From: Rutstroemia sp. NJR-2017a BVV2
Lineage: Eukaryota; Ascomycota; Leotiomycetes; Helotiales; Rutstroemiaceae
DNA length: 64,000 bases
Reading direction: 5' to 3'
Assembly (NCBI GenBank): GCA_002946415.1
Contig: NJPS01000016.1
Coordinates: forward strand, 62,001-126,000
Translations under genes and position numbers: made by a program
Notes under the pieces: generated by a model
Databases searched by the model: none
Seen by the model: only the letters and a program-made list of their open reading frames with translations
What the model was told of the DNA's origin: nothing
In this document: positions 13,693 through 24,035 of the stretch, in pieces
How the letters are laid out: each line of letters starts with the position of its first letter
How positions within the stretch are numbered: position 1 is the stretch's first letter

Positions 13693-14388
13693 CTTGTGAT
13701 ATCACGGCCGTGCTGCTACACGTGCTGCGGATTCATGTACACGTCGGAAGAGGGCACTTGTTTGTCACTTACTTCGTAGAGACGATTGCAAGATTGCAAG
13801 ATTGCATCTAGGTTTAGACTTTCTGAGCGGTGATGAAATGGATCAGAGAACAAGAATGGATATCAACAAAGAGTAGCCCACATTCGCGTTCATGGCTCAA
13901 GTAGGATTTACGCCTGGGAAAAATGGCGGCATGAGAACGCCCAGCTCAACTCGTTGCAATTAATTCTCTTTGATATTGGCATTAAGATGTGGGTGGGATA
14001 CGATATAGGGTTGAATGCCGGTTGTCACCCTCACTGTCTCGGACCTTACATTGTTCCTCTGTTGTCTCTGTTGTCTCCGTTGTGTCCGTTGTCATTGCTA
14101 AATATTCCTGCTATGCTCGTCTTGTGGGCACCTCCGAAGCTGCAATGGAAAGATATTCATGCGAATGTCTCAGACTTGCTCGACTAACAGTTACTCAGAC
14201 GATGCTGGTGATCCACACCGACAACCTTCGATACCGCCTTCTCAAAGCCTACAACACTCGGTATCACCGTAGAAAACGAGAAGGTCTCGCAAATCTAGGG
14301 ACAGTTGAGACACCCCGCGGTCGAAGTGTAGCGGGACCATCGATACGCGATGCAGTCGCCCAGCTAAGTAATAGCCTCGATCGTATCC
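13693..14388. other. Intergenic with pyrimidine repeat
   Basis: No gene is recognised. An imperfect GTTGTCTCT/GTTGTCCGT repeat lies at about 14051-14093. The right side is probably the 3' UTR of GEP4. Confidence 0.45.
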
Positions 14389-15243
14389 CTACTTCTCGAA
14401 TGGGCTCGCTGGATCTGGTGCCTGATACCCGCGTCGGATCAGGAACTGAGCAAACTTCTGTTCCAGCCTTGCAAACTAGACACCGCTTATCAACCTCGAT
14501 TCCGGCTTTACTTTGGAAGCTACTCACCACGCTTGTTTCTTCAACGGGTACAACTCCATCTTTGACCCAGATAGCATAACTGCCCATTAAATTCGCCATC
14601 ATGACATCAGTGGTTAACCTATCACCAACTACTGCTATCTGGTCCGGTCTCGTAACTCCAGTCTCAGGGTACTTCAGAAAGTACTCCATAATCTCGGGGC
14701 CGCAACCAGGCTTCTTCGTACTATGTGGAAGTACGGTAACACCGGTGGACTTCATAACTTCGTCGGCTAGCTTGCCGGAACGGTCTAAGGACAGTGCTCC
14801 TGATGTGTTTGAGACAATCAGAAGCCGCCGACCTGGGTATGCTTCTCGAAGCCGTTTGAAACTTTCCTGTATTCCATGTTTAATATCTGTACTACAGTAT
14901 CGATCTTTGTGCAAGGGCAACATGAATGAAAAACAATTTATTGATTGAGATAAACTAACTGACCACACATAGCAATGATGATGAGCTCATGCAACATAGA
15001 TAGCTTTGGACGTACCTTGTAATCATCATAGACCTCATTGGCCTTGGGATACGCAAAGCAATTATCCTTATCCAGTACTACAGCTCTGATATCGACATCT
15101 TTGTATTTCCCGAATGCCTGATTGAGAGGTATGGGCAGGTGCCGAAAAGTAGAGACAGTAGCGTGAGGTAAACACAGTGTTGGCCTTGCGAGCAAACGAA
15201 ATATGTTCACCGTCGCAGATACGTTAAGAGTGTTCATATCCAT
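14389..15243 (-). CDS. GEP4: Mitochondrial phosphatidylglycerophosphatase Gep4
   Basis: Gep4 removes the phosphate from phosphatidylglycerophosphate in the mitochondrial inner membrane to give phosphatidylglycerol, the precursor of cardiolipin. Exons 15243-15016, 14866-14528 and 14475-14389 (all phase 0) give 217 residues, the usual size. Visible family marks are the N-terminal segment ARPTLCLPHATVSTFRHLPI, the HAD-phosphatase motif with catalytic Asp in VLDKDNCFAYP, LLIVSNTSG (motif 2), and VVGDRLTTDVMMANLMGS (motif 4). The last exon ends GYQAPDPASPFEK, typical of fungal homologues. It becomes visible only when the intron after VEETSV is removed; reading through gives an unrelated tail. The gene diverges from SMD3 with 248 bp between the two starts, so the two probably share a promoter region. 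Confidence 0.92.
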
Positions 15244-15491
15244 GCCCCGATGTTTGCTGAGTCTCGGTCGAAGAGGAGCAAATACTTAGGTACGAAGACG
15301 AAGCTATTTGATTGGACAAGGCAGCCAGCGGAACTAACCGAGAACTTTCACCGTCACTAGCACCAAATTATTCTGATAGCAACGAAAAGCTTCAATCACG
15401 AATCAATACGCGACGCCATTCGATAGCTGTGTCGCAAACGCCCATATCGTTCCAGAACACACATAGAACTATCAGCAATTTTACAGCAATC
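15244..15491. promoter_or_regulatory. Shared divergent promoter GEP4 / SMD3
   Basis: Only 248 bp separate the start codons of two divergent housekeeping genes, so both promoters and both 5' leaders must lie here or overlap the neighbouring genes. I see no clear TATA element. This follows from the gene positions; no promoter motif was used. Confidence 0.6.
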
Positions 15492-16110
15492 ATGACGAGC
15501 ACAATCGGAATACCAATTAAGCTTTTGAACGAGGCTCAAGTCAGTAACGGCCCTATTTTGTCCATACTCTCCATTACACCTGCCTCATTCGTGCCTGCGA
15601 CCATAGCTGAGTGCTGACTATTGCGATACTCTAGGGCCATGTCGTTACTCTCGAAATTACCACCGGGCAGGTCTATCGTGGAAAGCTTCTCGAAGGTGCG
15701 AACTGGATACCCCTCCTCTGACGAGAAACGAAATATGCTGATTCAAGGATACTACAGCGGAAGACAACATGAATGTTCAGCTTAAGGATATTACTGTCAC
15801 AGCGCGTGATGGTCGTGTTAGTCATTTGGACCAAGTCTATATTCGAGGCTCGCACGTGAGGTTTTTTATCGTGCCGGACATGTTAAGGTCAGTTAGGAAT
15901 ATCACCTAGAAGGAGGCATCTCTCTCGGTCGACATTGGCAGAGTGGGGGCTGTTGTGGTATCATTAGCCATGGCTAACTTTATGTGCTACAGAAATGCGC
16001 CTATGTTCAGAAGCAGAACGACAAAGGGTAGAGGTGTGGGTCTGGCCAGAGGAAGGGCCACGGTCAGTAGAGCGAGGGCAAGCGGTCGCGGCGGGGCACC
16101 ACGAGGCTGA
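15492..16110 (+). CDS. SMD3: Small nuclear ribonucleoprotein Sm D3
   Basis: This is a core component of the heptameric Sm ring around U1, U2, U4 and U5 snRNAs, needed for pre-mRNA splicing. Four exons (15492-15539, 15635-15695, 15758-15887, 15993-16110) join to 118 residues. No single long open frame covers the gene. The Sm1 motif is seen as [20 protein letters not shown] followed by [12 protein letters not shown], and the Sm2 motif as [17 protein letters not shown]. The C-terminal tail is Arg/Gly-rich ([16 protein letters not shown]), as in SmD1/SmD3 tails that can be dimethylated. Splice sites are GTCAGT/CTAG, GTGCGA/ACAG and GTCAGT/ACAG. Closest resemblance is to SmD3 rather than SmD1 because of the start [13 protein letters not shown]. 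Confidence 0.95.
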
Positions 16111-16659
16111 GGAGATCGGGTATGAGAAGAGGGAAAATAAGAAGATTGATCAGATTAGATACCGGCGTTTGAGGGGTCACATCATTGTCAGCTACTGATG
16201 GGTAGTAAAGAGCTTTTCAGCTTTACCCTTAATTCTGGATCTTCACATATGAGGCACCATGACTCCTGAGACTGAAGGAGTCTATCAGTAGCCTAGAAGA
16301 AAAGACCGGACACAAAATGCAGATTCAGGGCCTCCATATCATATCAAATCCATTCCATTGTGATGACCAGTGTAAACCAATGAAGTGACCTCTTCAGCAC
16401 AGATTTACTCGGCCGATGCTATAGTTAATATATACCTAGTCAGCAACAACCAGTATTCCCACGGGTCCTGAAAACTTCATTGAAACCTACTATTCACTTC
16501 AGGTAGGAGACAGTTAGAGTGTATTGTCGCAGATCGACTGCCTTTCTGCTCTGGGGTTGACTTGCAGGCCGGCTCGGAAGAAAGAGTGTCCGGGGTGAAC
16601 TCCAATCCATATGTTCTCATCAGGTTGTCACAATATTTTGTTATACCATCAACACAACA

Positions 16660-17684
16660 ATGGAAATCTCACACCCACGGCGTATTCTGGCACTTAGTAG
16701 CCCCGATTCAGGTCTTGTGGATTTTCTCAAAGGTTTGACTGCTATGTACCCCTTACATCAATGTAGGGATTGACTTCTCACCAGGTCTCACGGGATCTGC
16801 GCCTTCTGTAACAGCAGACTCGATTGCAGGCAGTACTCATGATTACCCCATCAAGACGAATTACTACACAGCAACCATCCCAATATGGCTTGACGAAGTC
16901 TCTGAACCTCAGACTTGGTCAAAGGAGTTCCTTGCACCTGAAGCTCGAGAAGTTCTCACGGTCCTTGGTGGGTTCATCGTCTGCTTCCGGAAACCTGTCG
17001 ATGAAGCCGGACTGCAAGAAGCTAAGGTTCTCTTGGAGAATGTGGCTGAGGTTGTGAAGGAGGGATGTGGGTATATGTGGGATGGCGTATGTCTGGCTGT
17101 CGCAATGCCACAATCTACGACACCGTGTTTGGAGAAGAGCTTCGATGAGTGGGAAGATCTTTGTCAGGAGCATGGGTTTGAATATATTGATTTCGAGAGT
17201 AAAGGACGCAATGAGTTTTCAGGTAAGTATGTGTCGCCGGATAGAAAATGGAGGCTAACAGATGTAGAATCTATGGGCATTGAGAGATTGAAGGAAGCTT
17301 TGGAAGCCAACGATTGGGATGGTGGTAATGACCTTGGCGGTGATCTCGGTTTAGATGACATTGACGGAGATGATGACGACGATAAGAGTGTAGGGTTTGG
17401 TCTTGAAGCTGCCGAAATGGAAATGGAGATGTTCGGCATGAAACAAGCAATTGCTGGGGAGCCATCAGGAAGTGGAGACGTCGATGAAGATGCCGATCAA
17501 GCGGATGAGGTCGATCAGTTGGAGGCTTTGATGTTAAGGATGCAGGCAGTTAGGGGTAAGTGCAAAAGTAATCAGAGTGATGTGTATTACTGACACTTAT
17601 GCAGATATGGGAGCTGACCTACCAGAGGCTGAGAGGAAAAAATTTGCCGCCAAAGCAGTTAGTGATTTAATGAAAACTTTATAA
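16660..17684 (+). CDS. IRC6: Irc6 / alpha-gamma-adaptin-binding protein p34-like
   Basis: Proteins of this family (yeast Irc6, animal p34/AAGAB) bind clathrin adaptor subunits and help AP complexes form or act. Exons 16660-16732, 16785-17222, 17268-17555 and 17605-17684 give 292 residues. The N-terminal RRILALSSPDSGLVDFLKG resembles the start of the small-GTPase-like fold of this family. The core has WDGVCLAVAMPQS and the motif FEYIDFESKGRNEF followed, after splicing, by ESMGIERLKEALEANDW, which matches the conserved p34 signature. The C-terminal helix reads LEALMLRMQAVRDMGADLP. The third exon junction is odd: two AG acceptors 6 nt apart both keep the frame, and the unspliced sequence is also open (see findings). 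The gene lies 549 bp after SMD3 on the same strand. Confidence 0.85.
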
Positions 17685-18440
17685 GACTAGCCATGAGAAG
17701 GTTATGAATTGTTGATAGTTACCGAAGTCAATGAAGTAGGTAAAGCATATGAGCTGGGCGTTGAGTGGCTACCCAGCTGCTTAGGAGCACGATGCTCGAC
17801 TCAAATCGCTGCAACATATTCTTGGCTCGCAGTAAGCTACTCCAAGCCAGAGGTTGTTCCACCGCCCAGCCCTTTGGCTCTTATTCCCCGTTGTATTCTT
17901 CACATCATTCTTCATGACTCAAACTGTGAGCTGGCTCGAGCTATCGGAGGAATTTTCCTATCTTAACCTTGCTCTTAGTCGCAATCTGTTATCAAAGTCT
18001 TTTCTGCTCATACATCACAATCTCACTTTTATGTCGTTGTGCCCTGTTCTTGCTTTTAATCGAGCTTTCCTCCATCCAATTTCTGCCTGGGAAATACCAT
18101 AGCAGAAGTTAAACTATTCACAGAGCTGTTCAGCGGTCTCGAAAGCTCTATGCCAGAAATAAGCTACTTTTTGGTCTTTTCCAACCCTCCTTCATACCTC
18201 TGATATGTCATCCATTTCATCTTCTTGGTGTTAATTCAGAACCCTAAGATCGGTTTTAGCTACAACGTGCTATTTTCCTAAGAAAGTCGAAGCTTTCAGT
18301 ACAATATTCCTACTCTTTTAGCCGATTAAAACGTCTCTGTCGGCTCTAATCTGACATCGTCTTATTATCATAACTCCTTGCACAAAATGGGGGGTTAGGG
18401 GGGGTGAATTTTCTGATTCAGAAGTGAACAGGATTACTTC
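17685..18440. other. Intergenic
   Basis: This stretch holds the 3' UTR of the p34-like gene plus sequence with no supported feature. A G-rich stretch around 18389-18406 contains one TTAGGG-like unit but is not a telomeric repeat. Confidence 0.4.
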
Positions 18441-18909
18441 ATGCGAGTCGTCATGCCGCTATCAATATGCAACACTCCGGATGGTTCATATAGTTCCAGC
18501 AGCCCCGGCCAAGGATTGGCGAACTGGCAATCCGAACCCAGGAAGACAGATACTAAAGAAGAATCCGAACTCCAGTACGCCCAGCAGATGATGTACGAAC
18601 GCTCCTATCAGAAGATCCGGATGTCATGGATGATTCGTATGTTCGACGGACGGTCCGCACCTAAAATTCTGCCTATGTAGTGGGGTCCGCGGGGCGGGAG
18701 CTATACGTATCTTACAGCCATCCTCAAAATCTCTGCAGAGACATCTAGCCTCACATGCGTCCATACCTCACGATTTCGTCAATGTAGACAGTGTTGCAAA
18801 TTCACGGAATGATAGAGCGAAAGGACAGCATGCGAGATATAATTTGGAGGACGATGATGGGTGGGATCTAAGGAACGGGGATACTGAAGAAAGTGTGCTC
18901 GTACAATAG
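18441..18909 (+). CDS. Candidate 3' exons of an unrecognised gene
   Basis: I do not recognise the product. The final segment, from about 18717 to the TAG at 18909, is open and protein-like, ending DDDGWDLRNGDTEESVLVQ. Upstream, about 18563-18650 reads VRPADDVRTLLSEDPDVMDD in a frame that can be joined to it. The frame starting at the ATG 18441 (MRVVMPLSIC) is also open. Use of several frames suggests introns, but I could not fix unique splice sites. It may equally be a decayed gene. Confidence 0.27.
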
Positions 18910-19833
18910 CATGATCGATCACTTTGTGCATGAATTTCTTAAGATAGTTGCTGAAATCATGTGAACTACCTTAGACTCACACTGTGTACAGCGCTTGCAA
19001 AGCCACTCTCCCTCATATGACGCGATGTATAGCTGCGGAGCTAGCTAGATGTCCATAACATTCGAGTCCACTCAGTTTCCTCGGGATACATGCATAATAC
19101 GCTTGAATCAATCCCAGCTTTGGAGGATATGCTGCCTATCTGGCAGTAGCGTATCCTCATCAGGCTTATTGGAGTAAAAGAAGAGATGATCGGGACTATT
19201 GTGTTGCTTGCTAGCCCTGCAAGCTCTTTTATAACCGGTTTGTTACGTAGCCTTCTGGTAGATGGTAGGCTTAGAATCAGTTACCCACCATTCTTTTCTC
19301 TTCTAATATAAGCCTGGGAGGATACACGCGCACTTTTTGAAGATTTGAATCGTGAGAGCCTAGACTCTAGTCTATGAACATTAAATGACTTTTCTGTTTC
19401 CATCGTAACTTCTGTATTTGTCCTCATATTTCATGTCCCTAGCCAACGTGAAGGCAACCAATTCAAGAAACGTATGTTGCAGCTCTTTTGGTTATGCAGC
19501 TCCAGTAACCAATTAGAACTAGTTTCCGGGTGTGAAGGCATGAGGATATAAAGGCTGAAGTGAAGTCCAAGAACGTTTGAGCGATCACTGAAGGGTGGAC
19601 CGGCGCCTACTGTAGTGTTCGAGTCTTCAAACAACACGAAAAGCCAACGGCAAGAGTTATCTGGCGAGGGCATTAGACTACTAGATGACCCTTGAAACAT
19701 TTCAAGCAGGAATACAAAGGAGATGCCACCGGTGAGCGATTGATTTGGTAAGGGTAACTCCAGGTAGGATTCGGAAATTGTACAATGAGCCACAAAGTTT
19801 CTATATAAAGCTACGCAATGGTCCTGTCCATGC
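18910..19833. other. Intergenic
   Basis: No recognisable gene is present. The right part is likely the 3' UTR of PHS1. One minus-strand frame (19431-19853) covers most of it, but its reading does not resemble a protein family and it overlaps the last PHS1 exon in another frame. Confidence 0.45.
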
Positions 19834-20632
19834 TTAATCACTTTTAGGGGCACGTTGCGCCCTCAAAACCTTCCTCCTTTGAGCCATCATATGGGTGAAA
19901 AGAACATATGAACCTATTTTGAATCAGTATGGTGCCTCTATATAGACTACTGTCACATACCAGGAATGTATATCAGCAGAATCAGCTGCAGAGCCCAGGC
20001 ATAAACGGGGTTCACGTTCCTCGCTGGTTCGATGGCCTTGTAGATCAAGTAGCACTCACTGCTGATGCCTAGTGGATACAGAACGAAGAATGTGTTGTAT
20101 CTGAACCAAGTGACAATAGCAGGCTTGAAACCGCTCAAGGTAACCACAAAGTATGAGTATCGAATGACTTCCGTTACACTCCACGCAACGAGCATACTAG
20201 AGTACGCCGCAGATTTGGCCACGAAAGGGAAGTTGTTGACGATAGGCCAGACAAGGAGCAGTCGACTTGCGACTTGCAGAAGAGTGGTTGCAATTGGGGC
20301 GCGGACGACTCCTATATTGACTCAAAATCAGTCTTGGTCCATAAATCATCCACTGTGTTCATTTGGTTGATTGAAGACGAACCAGTAGCTGAATGTACCA
20401 CCTCCAACAGCGCCATAGTCTGCGTCCATTTTGTGAAATGCCCAACTGCTGGGTATACTCTGCCAAAGCCCACAAGGGGGACAAGTAGCAGTACTCGACC
20501 GAGCACAATTGTCCAGGCGAGAGCGGAGAAGAAGTTGTACAGAATCAGGTACTGAGTTTTCGGATTTGACGACCGCAGGGGTTTGGGCCCGGGCTTCTTG
20601 ACATAGTTCGACGACACATCTTGAGCGTCCAT
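19834..20632 (-). CDS. PHS1: Very-long-chain (3R)-3-hydroxyacyl-CoA dehydratase
   Basis: This ER membrane enzyme catalyses the third step of very-long-chain fatty acid elongation, dehydrating 3-hydroxyacyl-CoA to trans-2-enoyl-CoA. Its products feed sphingolipid synthesis. Exons 20632-20383, 20311-19961 and 19913-19834 join in phase to 226 residues. The PTPLA/Phs1 family pattern is clear: YLILYNFFSALAWTIVL at the start, LLEVVHSATGVVRAPIATT across the first junction, then LLQVASRLLLVW. The catalytic pair known from yeast Phs1 is preserved with its spacing: Tyr in FVLYPLG and Glu in ISSE, seven residues apart. The C-terminus ends in a basic cytosolic tail (MMAQRRKVLRAQRAPKSD), fitting ER retention. 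The first donor is GTTCGT, weaker than the others. Confidence 0.93.
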
Positions 20633-20878
20633 GACTGCTATGTAAGAATTGCAGCTTCAATGGTAAAGATAGCTTCTAGGAGGAGCGGTGCGGTGCGGAC
20701 AAGATTGAGAGTTGAATTGTTGAGGTTTTGCCCAGAATATTAAAATCATGGAGCTTGGGCCACCTTCACTGTTCAACATCAGTCGCTCCAATTCCTCCTC
20801 CCGTTTCATCTCCCTATTATGCCATTTCTACAAAAAGCAGCTTGTCGTCTGTTAACTCTCCGATACTGAAATTACAGT

Positions 20879-21178
20879 ATGAGTCTTAAGTCATGGCCTT
20901 TTAATATGCTAGACGATACCGAAGTCCACATCTTACCCGCGTCTGTCGACACTATAGGGTCTGCAGATCGTCAGCAACAAGTACACTTTCTGGCGGCGGG
21001 ATCAATGTAAGTGGGAAAACTCGTTAGACTTCCACTGCTGTCCGACGGTATACATACGTTGATCAATTATAGATCGAGAAGCCCTTGTGCAGAATCACAG
21101 TTCAGAATGAGATGTCCTAACCTCTACTCGCTCATCAGCCCGAAGTCGTGGTTGATGCCACAAATGGCACGTTTTTGA
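20879..21178 (+). CDS. Possible small two-exon gene
   Basis: An ATG at 20879 opens MSLKSWPFNMLDDTEVHIL and runs to a strong donor (GTAAGT at 21007). Joining to 21073 (acceptor TTATAG) gives a 77-residue product ending PQMARF. I do not recognise it. The gene would diverge from PHS1 with about 250 bp between the two starts. The exon 1 reading is protein-like; exon 2 is weaker, and further exons could exist. Confidence 0.25.
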
Positions 21179-21903
21179 CTCGTTGTTCTTTTCATCAAGC
21201 CTTAGATAGCTCAAATTCCATTTCCGCAACTCGATTCAAAGTGGCGAGCATCGACGGTTCCTGTCGCTGATCGATAGTTTGTGATTGAGTTTTGCAAATC
21301 CTCGAGGCAGATTTTTCTTACAAGCATCACAGATCCAACTGTTGGTAAGTCTTACAACGCATGAACTTCAAGCGAAGCAGGGAAAGGGATGTTGCCAGAA
21401 CCCCCCCCCAAACACATACCAACTTTCCACAAGTATGACCCGAAAAATAACTTCACAGTTATTCCCGTATTTGGAGTCATTTGCCAGCATCTCTTTGAGG
21501 GTGTATTTATTTTCCAGCCGGGGCAGAATCACAACCTTCATTCAATGCGGAACCCGAATCCAGTATTGAAACAATACTTTTCACAGCCATTCCTACTCTT
21601 CTTCCTTCTCACACACTCGAAATCCTGATGACGTCCCATACCACCAAAGGTTTAAAACCAGAGAAGTATGCCCCCAGTTCTTCCTCCTCGAGGCTTTACA
21701 TATACATATCTACCTACCTCAGAAGATGTCACCATCGTACAAACTTTGACCATATCTCCGAGCCGCAGGCCTCTGCGCTCTCTACTCTTCTGACAAAAGT
21801 GCTCTGAACTCTGCATTCTATCACTTTCTCTTATAACCACCCTCCAAACTACCCACCAAACTCCCCACCCCAATCCTCAATTCCTTCACCCCACCCCCTC
21901 ACA

Positions 21904-22488
21904 ATGCCCCCCACCCAGCACCTCCTCCACGCCCTCGAAATCCTCAGCGTCTTCCTCTGCGCGCACCACTTCTGGCCCCAAGGCATCACCTACAGCGAAA
22001 AAGAAGCCTGGGAGCGCAAGCCGGCCCATCGTCATCGAGCACGCCGCTCCAAATCCAGATCCACTCGGAGACGCCATCCCGATGATCGAAGAACTAGAGA
22101 TGGAGATAGAGATGGAAGCAGAAGTAGAACAGGCAGTGTATACGCAGAAGAGGAGGTATTTGTCCCCAGAGGGATATACCGGGGGGATGGGAGTGAGTTT
22201 TTCCCGGAGATGCAAGAGGAAAGGGAACGGGAGAGGTATGCTGATAGAAGTGGAAATCGTCGCGGGGAAGGGGGAGGGAGAGGAGCGGGAGAGAGTGATG
22301 CGGGGAGGAGCAGCGGCAGCGGTAGTAGGCAGGGGAGGAATAGGAAGGAGAGAGAAGAGTCGGGTCGACGGTACCGGGATTATGAGGAGAGGGGGGATGA
22401 TGAGGGGTATGGTTATAGGAATAGAGGAGGGCTAGTCCGAGGTAAATGGATGGATAGATGGGGTGGAGGACTAAGAATAGAAGAGTGA
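21904..22488 (+). CDS. Small Arg-rich protein of unknown function
   Basis: This is an intronless frame of 194 residues. The first 38 residues (MPPTQHLLHALEILSVF...WPQGITYSEKEAWERK) are ordered and contain a short hydrophobic stretch, LEILSVFLCAHHFWP. The rest is highly charged, with Arg/Glu/Ser/Gly and RSRS-like runs, and is probably disordered. I cannot assign a function. It resembles small fungal proteins with a conserved N-terminus and a variable tail. The Arg-rich section overlaps long open frames on both strands because of its purine bias, so only the N-terminal part argues for coding. Confidence 0.5.
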   Translation: MPPTQHLLHALEILSVFLCAHHFWPQGITYSEKEAWERKPAHRHRARRSKSRSTRRRHPDDRRTRDGDRDGSRSRTGSVYAEEEVFVPRGIYRGDGSEFFPEMQEERERERYADRSGNRRGEGGGRGAGESDAGRSSGSGSRQGRNRKEREESGRRYRDYEERGDDEGYGYRNRGGLVRGKWMDRWGGGLRIEE

Positions 22489-23075
22489 GGGGGCTGTATG
22501 AATTCACAAATTTATTGATATAGTAAGGAAGCTGATGAACGCCGACGGGAGTATAAAGTGTGTGGGCTTGGAGTACATTGGGATTGACCCTTTAGCCTTG
22601 TCGGATATAGAATGGAGCATAAAAGTAGTACTGTAAGAAGGAAAAGTTCTGGAAAGATAAACGTACAAGAGGCACTTCTACGCATATTCAATCTCTTCCT
22701 CCTACTTCTAAATAATACCATCATTCAAATCTGAGAGCATTTCATCAAGTTCTTGTATTTATACACTTGCTGCCTAACTTTGCTAAACCGTCGTGTTCCG
22801 TACCCGACCATACCTGCCGCTATATATTTATAAAATTCATCGCAGCCATTCTTTTCCCGAATGTATGAATGCACGCCATCGAAACTTCATATATCTTACA
22901 CTATCCCCTCCTCCCTCCTCTGTCGGCTTTTCCCTACCATTACCCAAGCCTTTCCATCCATCTCTTTCCTGCTAACAGCAAGCAAGTAAATGGAAATTCT
23001 CAACCCAGCATATCGACCATATCGTACAAAATCGTGTAAACATTAACTATCTTATCTTTCTCTCATCTTTTTCCT
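22489..23075. other. Intergenic, convergent 3' ends
   Basis: This stretch lies between a plus-strand and a minus-strand stop codon, so both 3' UTRs probably meet here. It is pyrimidine-rich from about 22890 to 22980. No gene is seen. Confidence 0.5.
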
Positions 23076-24035
23076 TTATAAACCTCCCGGGCCTTGACTT
23101 AAACTAAGCACACCAACCCAAAATGCTATTACAAGCACGAATAAAGACCCTGGACCATATATTCGACTTGCTGCACCATTCGCATCTATATCGAAAGGAC
23201 TTCCACCACCCGTTTTCCCGTCACCATTTCCATTATTGTTCGTCGATGTTGCTGTAGCGGATTTTGAAGTGGAAGATTTTGTAGTTGATGACTTTGAAGC
23301 GGAAGATTCTGTGGATGTCGTTGTGGACTGCGTTGGGCTGCTCGTGGCAGGAGTCGTCTGTTGCACTGAGGAGGTAGATTGTGAGGTTGTTGAGACGACT
23401 AAAGTGGAACTGGATGATGTTTGTGAGGTTGCGGAGGTTGTAGATCCCACAACTTCTGATGACGCCGAAGATGTAGATTTTGAAGTCGTTGACTGCACTA
23501 CTGCAGACGAACTCTGTGAAGTCTGCACTGTTTGGGTCGTCGGCAACGTAACCGAGGGCTGCACCAAAGTCGCCGTCGTCGAAACTGATACTCCAGGACT
23601 CGTTGTTGGAATGGTAACGCTAGCAACACTGACACTACTAGCCACACTTAGAGATATTTTAGTGGTAGATGTCTTGGTTGGCGTGGTAGTCGTTTTGATT
23701 GATGTTACCGTCGTAGTGAAGAATGACGGACACAGAGCCCCGATAATCCCACCATTTTCTATAATTCCCAGTAGAGAACTCGCAGTCACAGTCGCACCAG
23801 AACAAGCTTCAGAGACGCATGCGGCTTTCGAAGTTAAAGCAGCTTGACAAGCTGTCGAACAACCATTCTTGAAATCCGAAAACGTACAGACATCTATCGA
23901 GCTATCGTATTCGACCAAGCATCGCAGCGGCACCGAGCCCAGCGAAACGCCTTGAAAGTTCGCAAGTGACAACGCATTTGCTTGCTGTAATAAATAGACC
24001 AGAGACACTACACTCGCAGGGTAACGCCGCCGCAT
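23076..24035 (-). CDS. Ser/Thr-rich cell-surface protein, probable GPI anchor
   Basis: The ATG at 24035 gives 319 residues starting MRRRYPASVVSLVYLLQQANA, a good signal peptide; the frame extends upstream to 24149, but that would bury the signal. After cleavage comes a compact domain of about 75 residues with seven Cys (motifs LRCL, DVCTF, NGCSTAC, KAACVSEAC, ALCP), somewhat like small Cys-rich fungal surface domains but without the full eight-Cys CFEM pattern. It is followed by about 170 residues of Ser/Thr/Val repeats, typical of O-mannosylated stalks. The C-terminus is hydrophobic (SLFVLVIAFWVGVLSL) with a short polar end, consistent with GPI attachment. Likely location is plasma membrane or cell wall; its role is unknown. 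The antisense strand is also open over the repeats, as expected from codon bias. Confidence 0.75.
   Translation of the reverse strand: MRRRYPASVVSLVYLLQQANALSLANFQGVSLGSVPLRCLVEYDSSIDVCTFSDFKNGCSTACQAALTSKAACVSEACSGATVTASSLLGIIENGGIIGALCPSFFTTTVTSIKTTTTPTKTSTTKISLSVASSVSVASVTIPTTSPGVSVSTTATLVQPSVTLPTTQTVQTSQSSSAVVQSTTSKSTSSASSEVVGSTTSATSQTSSSSTLVVSTTSQSTSSVQQTTPATSSPTQSTTTSTESSASKSSTTKSSTSKSATATSTNNNGNGDGKTGGGSPFDIDANGAASRIYGPGSLFVLVIAFWVGVLSLSQGPGGL

Noticed and set aside
14264..14474. Read-through C-terminus of GEP4
   Set aside because: The read-through tail is unlike the family; removing the intron after VEETSV restores the typical ending.
17033..17593. Unspliced reading of the p34-like gene as a separate 186-residue protein
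   Set aside because: The frame continues in both directions into exons with correct splice sites, and its first Met lies in the middle of a conserved region.
18385..18410. TTAGGG-like motif in a G run
   Set aside because: Only one unit within a G tract; not a telomeric repeat array.
23236..23847. 203-residue plus-strand frame opposite the Ser/Thr-rich gene
   Set aside because: It is the reverse of repeated Ser/Thr/Val codons, giving Val/Asp/Glu runs; the minus frame has a signal peptide and GPI-like end.
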